This document shows positions 1-5,120 of a DNA stretch of 5,120 nt, piece by piece. The position numbers and the translations under genes were made by a program. The DNA comes from Gammaproteobacteria bacterium (GTDB lineage Bacteria > Pseudomonadota > Gammaproteobacteria > Steroidobacterales > Woeseiaceae). The stretch lies in assembly GCA_030641695.1 (NCBI GenBank), contig DAOWGY010000246.1:1-5120 (forward strand), given 5' to 3'. Position 1 is the first letter of the stretch. Every line of letters starts with the position of its first letter. The notes under the pieces are model-generated. The model was not told where the DNA came from. It did no database searches and saw only the letters and a list, made by a program, of their open reading frames with translations.

Positions 1-1834
1 CGGTCAGCGACACGCTGATCAAGGGGTAAGGCAACGTGTCGCCGGACTTGTTGCCGACGCGCGAGTAGATCGTCAGGACCTCGTCGCCGTCATCGGTGCT
101 GCCTTTGGTGGCTTCGAAACGCCAGCCAGAGATGTTCCAGGATGGTATAACCGGGCGGCCGAGCATGCGGTAAATCGGACCGATCATGCTGCTGAACGCA
201 GGATTGGTGGCGAGTGCCTCGCGCGATTGATGCAGTGCTTGCACGGCGAACAACAGCACCAATGCCGCAATGCCCGCGACGAGGCCATAGTTAATCGGTT
301 CCTTCGGCTCGGTCTCGTCACTTTTCGCGATACCCTTCAATGCCGCGGCGGCAGCTGACTTCAGGTTCGGATCGCCGGATTTCTTTCTCGCCTTTTCGAG
401 TTCCTCTTCTTCATCGGCATCGCGGATGTATTCACCTTCCATGATGATCGTTTCGACCAACGGATTGTCCTTATCGATTTCGTCGGCCGACGCCTTGGTC
501 TCGTCCTCATCCTCGGGCGCCGCAAACGGGTCAAGTTTGCCAACCGACTGTTTTTGCACGATTGTCGAGGCGAAGCCGTCTTCGTCCTCCATCGCAATCG
601 CCAGCAGATCCTGGTCGATCATCATGTCGACTGTTTTTTCTTCCTCGGTCGGCATTGGCACGAAGGGTTCGGCTGCCTTTGCTTCATCTTCGTTGGCCGC
701 GTCGTCAAGGCCGAGCTCTGCCGCGAGCGTTGCATCGGCCTCGGTACTGACGACAAGCTCCCTGTCCCTGGCCTCCACGAGATCCTCGTCCTCGAGTTCG
801 AACACGAGTTCGATGTCTTCGTCTTCTTCGTCTTTTGCCCTGGCGGCAGCCTCTGCTTCGAATGCGGCTGCGATCAGGTCCTCGTCGATCGAGGTGTCTT
901 CAATATCTCCTGGCCCATGGTCTTCCGCCTCGAGTTCGTCCGCCTGTGCGTGAATGCCGCTCAGGTCGATGCCCATGGCTTCGGCTTGCGTCGCGAACTG
1001 CTCGTCCACGTCGGGCAGCGGCTCGGCGTCGTCGCCTGTCGCGTCGTCGGCTTCCGACAACACATCGAGTTCGTCTGCCAGCTCGACTTCCGCCTCTGCC
1101 TCGATTTCTTCCGGCTCATCGTCGGTTTCCGGCTCATCGACTTCGCCCAGCAGATCCTCCCAGTCTTCCGGCTCACCGAGCGCAAGGTCGACCTGTGCGG
1201 CTTCGAATTCCGATGGGTCGTCGCGCGACTCGATCGGCATCACTGATTCGGGCTCGGCGGCGGGCTGCTGGTCGAAATCGAAATCGTCCGGCAACGGCGT
1301 GTCGTCGTCGAAGCGCATCACCACGCTCGCCGCGGCTTGCTCCTCTTCCTCGAATATCTCGGGGGCATCGACTGCACCGGGCTCCGCTGACAGCGGCTCG
1401 TCAACCGGTGTCGGCGACTCGTCGATGAACCACTTCATCGACCCTGTGTCGGCGATGTCATCGCTCTCGTCAGAGGCTTCGTCGTCACTGGCCTCTTCGC
1501 GCTCATCGAGTACGCGCCATTCGAGACCCGTATCTTCGATGCGGATGTCGGAACCGGCGAGTTCATCGAGCGTCTTCAGAAGCGCCGCGCTCTGTTCCGC
1601 AGAGATAGTCTTGGGGGGATCGACCGCTTCGAGCTCGACCGATTCGGGAGTCAGCTCGGGTACCGAGCCGTCCGCCGCCCGCGGCACCGGTGCAGCCGGT
1701 TTTTGTTCTGACAGATATTCGAGTGCATTGAATGCAACGCTGCAGCCGCCACAGCGGACCTTGCCGGCGGCCTGCTTGAGAACCTCGGCGGTGATGCGAA
1801 ATGCGGTGCCACATTCGGGACACTGGGTGTACAT
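1..1834 (-). CDS. Zinc-ribbon / DUF3426-type membrane protein with long acidic linker (partial, C-terminus beyond window)
   Basis: Reading on the minus strand from the ATG at 1834, the frame stays open to the window edge (611 complete codons, no stop). Residues 1-40 form an MJ0042-type zinc ribbon: MYTQCPECGTAF starts it, and the metal ligands are C5, C8, C28 and C31 (CPEC...CGGC). Residues about 45-495 are a low-complexity, Asp/Glu-rich, probably disordered linker; in residues 212-251 I count 19 acidic residues of 40, and residues 172-331 contain no Lys and only two Arg. A short basic stretch (KARKK) precedes one hydrophobic helix at about 516-534 (YGLVAGIAALVLLFAVQAL). This suggests a cytoplasmic zinc ribbon and a periplasmic C-terminus. 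The part after the helix looks like the start of DUF3426, ending in a YPLISVSLTD-like strand, so perhaps 50-80 residues are missing. The start follows the prmA stop by two bases and matches the family N-terminus. Family membership is inferred from pattern; the molecular function is unknown. Confidence 0.88.
   Translation of the reverse strand, partial: MYTQCPECGTAFRITAEVLKQAAGKVRCGGCSVAFNALEYLSEQKPAAPVPRAADGSVPELTPESVELEAVDPPKTISAEQSAALLKTLDELAGSDIRIEDTGLEWRVLDEREEASDDEASDESDDIADTGSMKWFIDESPTPVDEPLSAEPGAVDAPEIFEEEEQAAASVVMRFDDDTPLPDDFDFDQQPAAEPESVMPIESRDDPSEFEAAQVDLALGEPEDWEDLLGEVDEPETDDEPEEIEAEAEVELADELDVLSEADDATGDDAEPLPDVDEQFATQAEAMGIDLSGIHAQADELEAEDHGPGDIEDTSIDEDLIAAAFEAEAAARAKDEEDEDIELVFELEDEDLVEARDRELVVSTEADATLAAELGLDDAANEDEAKAAEPFVPMPTEEEKTVDMMIDQDLLAIAMEDEDGFASTIVQKQSVGKLDPFAAPEDEDETKASADEIDKDNPLVETIIMEGEYIRDADEEEELEKARKKSGDPNLKSAAAAALKGIAKSDETEPKEPINYGLVAGIAALVLLFAVQALHQSREALATNPAFSSMIGPIYRMLGRPVIPSWNISGWRFEATKGSTDDGDEVLTIYSRVGNKSGDTLPYPLISVSLT
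233..289 (-). other. Single transmembrane helix in the partial gene
   Basis: Residues 516-534 of the left-hand gene form an uninterrupted hydrophobic run of 19 residues, beginning YGLVAGIAALV and ending VQAL. It is preceded by Lys/Arg-rich sequence (KARKKSGDPNLK) and followed by a polar region with fewer positive charges. By the positive-inside rule this places the N-terminal zinc ribbon and acidic linker in the cytoplasm and the C-terminal domain in the periplasm. No N-terminal signal peptide is present. Confidence 0.8.
1715..1834 (-). other. Zinc-ribbon domain (four-cysteine MJ0042-type) of the partial gene
   Basis: This is the N-terminal 40 residues of the left-hand gene. C5-x2-C8 and C28-x2-C31 flank a 19-residue spacer carrying FRIT and LKQAAGKVRC, the usual layout of the small zinc ribbon found at the start of many proteobacterial DUF3426 proteins. 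All four ligands are intact, so zinc binding is likely. What it contacts (nucleic acid, protein or neither) cannot be read from the sequence. Confidence 0.85.
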
Positions 1835-1836
1835 GC

Positions 1837-2733
1837 CTAGCTTTGCCTTTTCCTGCCTGTCAGTCGTGTCCAGGTTTGTCCGCTTTGCGTCCGGTACTCC
1901 GGCTCATCGAAGCCGACCCATTGAGCGTATGCCTGTTGCACGTCCTCTGCCTGTTCCGACAGTATGCCCGACAACGCGAGCAGACCGCCGGTCTTCACAT
2001 GTCCTGCGATCGAGCCGCAGAGATCCACCAACGGCCCCGCCAGTATGTTGGCAACGACGACATCGAATTGTCCATTGATGGCGTTCGCGCGACCTGTGAT
2101 CGTCAGTCGATCCTGGACGCCATTTTGCGCCGCGTTTTGTCTTGTGGCTGTGACGGCCTGCACATCAATGTCCATCGCATGCGTGTGGCTGCAGCCGAGT
2201 TTCAGGCCCGCTATCGCGAGCACGCCGGAGCCGCAGCCGTAGTCGAGCAGCGTTTGACCGTCGAGATTTAGTCCGTCGAGCCACTCGAGACACATCGCGG
2301 TGGTCGCATGTGTGCCGGTGCCGAACGCGAGTCCCGGATCGAGCTTTACGACGACCGCGTCTGCACCGTTCGCCGCGGCATCGCCCGGGCAGACCCAGAG
2401 GCGTTTGCCGAAACGCATGGCCCCGAAGTCGCTGAGCCATTCGCGTTCCCATACGCGGTCTTCGAGCGTCTCGAGGTGGTGTTGCGGCAAATTCTCGAGG
2501 GCCAGTGACGCCGTGAGATCGTGTTGCAGCGCACCGAGGTCGGCGTCGGCCCCGAACAAACCGGTGATGCAGGTCTCTTTCCAGAGCGGCGTCTCACCGG
2601 GGGCGGGTTCCAGCACGGGCTTGTCGCCGGCATCGCTGAAGGTGACTGAATGTGCACCGTGCCGCAGGAAGATCGCCTCGACACGTTCCGGGTTCAGCGC
2701 TTCAAGATTCATAATGAACTGTAGCCACTCCAT
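1837..2733 (-). CDS. prmA: Ribosomal protein L11 methyltransferase
   Basis: The 298-residue product methylates ribosomal protein L11 (in E. coli the N-terminal amine and two lysines) using S-adenosylmethionine in the cytoplasm. The N-terminal substrate-recognition domain spans about 1-100, with LEPAPGETPLW at 41-51 and WEREWLSDF at 95-103. The class I methyltransferase domain follows: DPGLAFGTGTHATT at 132-145, motif I DYGCGSGVLAI at 164-174, the acidic MDID at 187-190, and ANILAGPL at 228-235. The start at 2733 (MEWLQF) is chosen because it aligns gap-free with the E. coli N-terminus MPWIQL. An in-frame ATG at 2769 would add 12 residues encoded by the upstream repeat and is very unlikely. 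No convincing Shine-Dalgarno sequence precedes the start. The stop lies two bases before the next gene. Length is close to the E. coli protein (about 293). Confidence 0.97.
   Translation of the reverse strand: MEWLQFIMNLEALNPERVEAIFLRHGAHSVTFSDAGDKPVLEPAPGETPLWKETCITGLFGADADLGALQHDLTASLALENLPQHHLETLEDRVWEREWLSDFGAMRFGKRLWVCPGDAAANGADAVVVKLDPGLAFGTGTHATTAMCLEWLDGLNLDGQTLLDYGCGSGVLAIAGLKLGCSHTHAMDIDVQAVTATRQNAAQNGVQDRLTITGRANAINGQFDVVVANILAGPLVDLCGSIAGHVKTGGLLALSGILSEQAEDVQQAYAQWVGFDEPEYRTQSGQTWTRLTGRKRQS
1846..1854 (-). promoter_or_regulatory. Possible ribosome binding site of the zinc-ribbon gene
   Basis: The minus strand reads AGGAAAAGG within the last codons of prmA, about 11 bases before the ATG at 1834. 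The spacing is longer than ideal, so the site is only a candidate; with a two-base gap after the prmA stop, translational coupling is an equally good explanation for initiation here. Confidence 0.35.
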
Positions 2734-2739
2734 AATATC

Positions 2740-2800
2740 TGTTGGAGCGCTTCTCGAAGCGCGATCCAATTCAGGTCGCGCTCCCAGGAGCGCTCCTACA
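2740..2800. repeat. REPIN-like element: two inverted REP sequences between accC and prmA
   Basis: Two 28-bp arms face each other: 2740-2767 on the plus strand and 2773-2800 on the minus strand, separated by 5 bp. They match at 22 of 28 positions. Each arm reads TGT(A/T)GGAGCGC, then a 7-bp stem with a 2-base loop, then GA. The minus-strand arm carries the GTAG tetranucleotide that is known to open many REP sequences linked to RAYT (REP-associated tyrosine) transposases; the plus-strand arm has GTTG. Each arm can fold alone, or the two can pair into one long hairpin. The element fills nearly the whole accC-prmA gap and includes the accC stop codon. Such elements are normally dispersed in many genomic copies and mobilised in trans; the copy number here cannot be seen from one window. 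No RAYT gene is present. Confidence 0.82.
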
Positions 2801-4139
2801 CGAGGCCCAATCGTTTCTCCAAATAGTGAATATCCGTGCCGCCGGCCTGGAACGCGGCGTGCTGGAATATCTCCTGGTGCAGGGGCACGTTGGTCTTGAT
2901 GCCCTCGATCACAATCTCGGTCAGTGCGTTTCGAATACGCGCGAAAGCCGCATTGCGATCGTGGCCGTGTGCAATCAACTTGCCGATCATCGAGTCATAA
3001 AAAGGCGGTACCCTGTAGCCGCTGTAAACGTGGCTGTCGACGCGGATGCCGGGTCCGCCGGGTGAGTGCCACAGCGTCACGAGCCCCGGAGATGGCATGA
3101 AAGTCTTCGGGTCCTCGGCGTTGATGCGGCATTCGATCGCGTGGCCCTGAATCTGGACATCGTCCTGCGTGATATCGAGTTTTTCGCCGCTCGCGATGCG
3201 CAGTTGTTCGCGGACGATATCGACGCCGGTGATCATTTCGGTGACCGGGTGCTCGACCTGCAGGCGCGTGTTCATTTCTATGAAATAGAACTCGCCGTTT
3301 TCGTATAGGAATTCGAAGGTGCCGGCGCTGCGATAGCCAATTTCGAGGCAAGCATTGACGCATCGCGCGCCGATCCGTTGTCGTTGTTCCTCGGTGATAC
3401 CGGGAGCCGGCGCTTCCTCGATGACTTTCTGGTGCCGTCGCTGCATCGAGCAGTCGCGTTCGCCAAGATGTACGGCGTTGCCCTGACCGTCCGCAAGTAC
3501 CTGGAATTCGATGTGACGTGGTTGCTCGAGAAACTTCTCCATGTACACCACGTCGTTGTCGAACGCGGCGCGCGCCTCTGCCTTGGTGACCGTAATGGCG
3601 GCAATCAGAGATGCTTCCGAATGCACCACACGCATGCCGCGGCCGCCGCCGCCACCGGATGCCTTGATGATGATCGGATAACCGATGTCCCGCGCGAGTC
3701 GCAGATTTTCGTCGGTGTCCTCGCCCAGCGGGCCATCCGAGCCCGGTACGCATGGCACACCGGCGGATTTCATGGAGCGGATTGCCGACACCTTATCGCC
3801 CATCAGGCGAATGGCATCGGAGGGTGGCCCGATAAACACGAAACCCGAACTTTCGCAGCGCTCTGCGAAATCGGCGTTCTCCGACAGGAAGCCGTAACAC
3901 GGGTGAATGCCGGTCGCGTCGGTAACCTCAGCCGCGCTGATGATCGCGGGCATGTTGAGGTAACTATCCACCGAGGGCGGCGGGCCGATGCAGACTGTCT
4001 CGTCGGCGAGTAACACGTGTTTCAGGTTGTTGTCTGCGCTCGAGTGCACGGCGACGGTTTTGACGCCGAGTTCGCGGCACGCGCGCAACACTCGCAGCGC
4101 GATCTCGCCGCGATTGGCTATGACGATTTTTTCGAGCAT
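2796..4139 (-). CDS. accC: Acetyl-CoA carboxylase, biotin carboxylase subunit
   Basis: The 447-residue cytoplasmic enzyme carries out ATP-dependent carboxylation of biotin on AccB with bicarbonate, the first half-reaction of malonyl-CoA synthesis. It aligns without indels to E. coli AccC (449 residues). The N-terminal domain starts MLEKIVIANRGEIALRVLRAC. The ATP-grasp domain shows K116, K159, the glycine-rich loop SGGGGGRG at 161-168, EKFLEQPRH at 201-209 and RDCSMQRRHQK at 228-238. Further residues are metal ligands E276 and E288, the catalytic segment EMNTRLQVEHPVTE at 288-301 (R292, Q294, E296), and biotin/bicarbonate residue R338. One oddity is Cys at 81 in HPCYGFLSEN, where HPGYGFLSEN is the usual motif. 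The C-terminus is slightly short: it ends LGLV and its TAG stop lies inside the downstream repeat. The gene begins 15 bp after accB with no obvious Shine-Dalgarno, so translation may be coupled to accB. Confidence 0.98.
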   Translation of the reverse strand: MLEKIVIANRGEIALRVLRACRELGVKTVAVHSSADNNLKHVLLADETVCIGPPPSVDSYLNMPAIISAAEVTDATGIHPCYGFLSENADFAERCESSGFVFIGPPSDAIRLMGDKVSAIRSMKSAGVPCVPGSDGPLGEDTDENLRLARDIGYPIIIKASGGGGGRGMRVVHSEASLIAAITVTKAEARAAFDNDVVYMEKFLEQPRHIEFQVLADGQGNAVHLGERDCSMQRRHQKVIEEAPAPGITEEQRQRIGARCVNACLEIGYRSAGTFEFLYENGEFYFIEMNTRLQVEHPVTEMITGVDIVREQLRIASGEKLDITQDDVQIQGHAIECRINAEDPKTFMPSPGLVTLWHSPGGPGIRVDSHVYSGYRVPPFYDSMIGKLIAHGHDRNAAFARIRNALTEIVIEGIKTNVPLHQEIFQHAAFQAGGTDIHYLEKRLGLV

Positions 4140-4154
4140 GTTTGCGCTGCCCGC

Positions 4155-4625
4155 TTAATCTGGTTGACGCTGATCGATGACGAACAACGTCTGGCCGTAT
4201 TCGACAGGCTCGCCGTTTTGCACCCGAATCGACTTGATCACGCCGGATACGTCGGCCTCGATCTGGTTCATCATTTTCATCGCTTCGATGATGCAAAGCG
4301 TGTCACCCTCGTTGACCTGGTCGCCGACCTGTACGTAGGACGCCGCGCCCGGCGAGGACGACGAGTAAAACGTGCCGACCATTGGTGCCGTGATGAGGAA
4401 GCCGTCTTCCTCGGGTGGAGGCGCAGCGCCTGGTTCCGCCGCGGGCGCTGCAGTCGGTCCAGCTACCACCGCAACAGCTGGTGCCGGCGCGGCGATGGAT
4501 GCTGCCGGCGCCGCTTGACCGTAACGGCTGATTCTCACGGATTCCTCTCCTTCCGTGATTTCGATCTCTGCGATGCCGGATTCGTCCAGCAGCTCGATCA
4601 ATTTTTTTACTTTTCTGATGTCCAT
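4155..4625 (-). CDS. accB: Acetyl-CoA carboxylase, biotin carboxyl carrier protein
   Basis: The 156-residue protein carries the biotin that AccC carboxylates and from which the carboxyltransferase (AccA/AccD, not in the window) makes malonyl-CoA. The N-terminal part (MDIRKVKKLIELLDESG at 1-17, then EIEITEGEESVRISR) is the usual oligomerisation region. Residues about 37-72 are a flexible Ala/Pro-rich linker. The biotinyl domain covers about 76-152, with the biotin-accepting lysine K117 in EAMKM (114-118) and the 'thumb' segment typical of acetyl-CoA carboxylase carriers (TFYSSSSPGAASY at 85-97). Length equals that of E. coli AccB as I recall it. The ATG shares one base with the aroQ stop (TAATG) and is preceded by a good Shine-Dalgarno sequence, so translation is probably coupled. 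Biotinylation would need a BirA ligase encoded elsewhere. Confidence 0.98.
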   Translation of the reverse strand: MDIRKVKKLIELLDESGIAEIEITEGEESVRISRYGQAAPAASIAAPAPAVAVVAGPTAAPAAEPGAAPPPEEDGFLITAPMVGTFYSSSSPGAASYVQVGDQVNEGDTLCIIEAMKMMNQIEADVSGVIKSIRVQNGEPVEYGQTLFVIDQRQPD

Positions 4626-5077
4626 TAGTCTCCCTCACCATTCGCCAGATGGCGGCTGGCAGCCTGCAAAGCGAGTTCATAACCGTAAGCCCCGAAACCA
4701 AACAGGCAGGCCGTGGCGATGTCGCTGAAATAGCTGTTGTGTCGAAACTCTTCGCGCGCAAACGTATTGCTCAGGTGAATCTCGACAAACGGAATGTCAA
4801 CGGCGAGCAATGCGTCGCGAAGCGCGACGCTCGTATGCGTGAATGCACCGGGATTGAGAACGATGAAATCCACACCGTCTTGTTGTGCTTGTTGTACCCG
4901 GTCGATCAACTCGTGTTCGGCATTGCTCTGGAAGCAGGCCAGCTCGTGCCCGAGCTCTGCCGCGACCACCTTGCAGCGTTTCTCGATGTCCACGAGGGTC
5001 GTCGCCCCGTAGACTTCGGGCTCGCGCGAGCCGAGCAGGTTCAAATTTGGGCCGTTGATGAGAAGAAAAGCCGACAT
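4625..5077 (-). CDS. aroQ: 3-dehydroquinate dehydratase, type II
   Basis: The 150-residue cytoplasmic enzyme dehydrates 3-dehydroquinate to 3-dehydroshikimate, the third step of the shikimate pathway to aromatic amino acids. The type II family signature is complete: LLINGPNLNLLGSREPEVYG at 5-24, with R18 and catalytic Y23 on the flexible lid, NPGAFTHTS at 75-83 (N75, H81), the catalytic histidine H101 in EIHLSN, and R112 in FRHNS. Length is normal for the family, whose members usually form dodecamers. The start is set by the family N-terminus; the frame is open upstream to the window edge, but no better start codon fits. A weak GGCGG lies just upstream. The gene appears to be the first of the block or to follow an unseen gene, and its last base overlaps accB. 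Confidence 0.97.
   Translation of the reverse strand: MSAFLLINGPNLNLLGSREPEVYGATTLVDIEKRCKVVAAELGHELACFQSNAEHELIDRVQQAQQDGVDFIVLNPGAFTHTSVALRDALLAVDIPFVEIHLSNTFAREEFRHNSYFSDIATACLFGFGAYGYELALQAASRHLANGEGD
4630..4636 (-). promoter_or_regulatory. Ribosome binding site of accB inside the end of aroQ
   Basis: The minus strand reads GAGGGAG followed by ACTA and then the accB ATG at 4625. This is the clearest Shine-Dalgarno match at any start in the window. It lies within the last codons of aroQ and, with the TAATG overlap, fixes the accB start and suggests re-initiation by ribosomes finishing aroQ. Confidence 0.7.
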
Positions 5078-5120
5078 TTTCCGCCAATCGCCACCAGTTT
5101 GCCGAAGTTGGCAGCAATTC
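5078..5120 (-). other. Upstream stretch of aroQ, no signal recognised
   Basis: The 43 bases before aroQ contain no clear -35/-10 pair and no terminator. TGCC...GGCA can form a four-base-pair stem at most. The operon promoter, if it lies directly before aroQ, is outside the window. Confidence 0.4.

Noticed and set aside
780..840. Clustered TCG/TTC/CTC trinucleotides on the plus strand as a microsatellite or regulatory repeat.
   Set aside because: They are simply Asp and Glu codons of the acidic linker on the other strand; the period-3 pattern follows the coding frame.
1..1834. The left-hand gene as a pseudogene, because no stop is seen and the sequence is low-complexity.
   Set aside because: The frame is continuous for 611 codons and keeps its zinc ligands, transmembrane helix and C-terminal domain; the missing stop is due to the window edge.
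426..2078. Long serine-rich open frames on the plus strand opposite the acidic linker (426-953 and 954-2078), plus others at 554-1246 and 835-1428.
   Set aside because: They are the antisense image of Asp/Glu codons (GAC/GAG/GAA read as Ser-rich or Arg-rich strings), have no recognisable domain, and lie opposite a frame with a clear zinc ribbon and transmembrane helix.
2734..2769. An upstream in-frame start for prmA at 2769 adding MDRASRSAPTDI.
   Set aside because: These 12 residues are encoded by the repeat arm, and the start at 2733 aligns exactly with the E. coli PrmA N-terminus.
2740..2800. The palindrome between accC and prmA as a Rho-independent terminator.
   Set aside because: No T-run follows either hairpin on the minus strand, and the two-arm structure with the GTAG tetranucleotide fits a REP doublet better.
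3378..4628. Plus-strand open frames of about 200 codons opposite accC and accB (3378-4013 and 4017-4628).
   Set aside because: They are antisense to two intact, highly conserved genes and show no domain or plausible start signal.
4797..5117. An alternative minus-strand frame overlapping the 5' end of aroQ.
   Set aside because: It is Arg-rich with no domain, and overlaps the intact AroQ active-site coding sequence in another frame.

Overview
The window is a compact, entirely minus-strand gene block from a GC-rich bacterium, very probably a gammaproteobacterium. Proteins and gene order both point there: AccB, AccC and PrmA align closely, nearly without gaps, with the Escherichia coli proteins as I recall them. 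The order aroQ-accB-accC-prmA-(zinc-ribbon/DUF3426 gene) is also familiar from Pseudomonas and relatives, where dusB and fis usually follow. I cannot name a genus.

Layout in transcription order (right to left): bases 5120-5078 are a short upstream stretch with no recognisable signal. Next come aroQ (5077-4625, type II 3-dehydroquinase), accB (4625-4155, biotin carboxyl carrier protein; its ATG overlaps the aroQ stop by one base), accC (4139-2796, biotin carboxylase), a 61-bp REP-doublet (REPIN-like) palindrome (2800-2740), prmA (2733-1837, ribosomal protein L11 methyltransferase), and, two bases after the prmA stop, a long gene that runs off the left edge (1834 to 1). That last gene has no stop in the window and encodes at least 611 residues: an N-terminal zinc ribbon, a very long acidic linker, one transmembrane helix and the start of a periplasmic DUF3426-type domain.

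All junctions except accC-prmA are 0-15 bp, so the block is most likely one operon. AccB and AccC together make carboxy-biotin for malonyl-CoA synthesis, AroQ feeds the shikimate pathway, PrmA modifies the ribosome, and the last protein has no established function. No gene-free stretch exceeds about 65 bp.

The points worth a second look are the REPIN-like element, which supplies the accC stop codon and fills the accC-prmA gap; the extraordinarily acidic linker of the zinc-ribbon protein, with a short motif repeated inside it; and a Gly-to-Cys change in a strongly conserved AccC motif. I do not see a defence system, CRISPR array, complete mobile element or RNA gene here.
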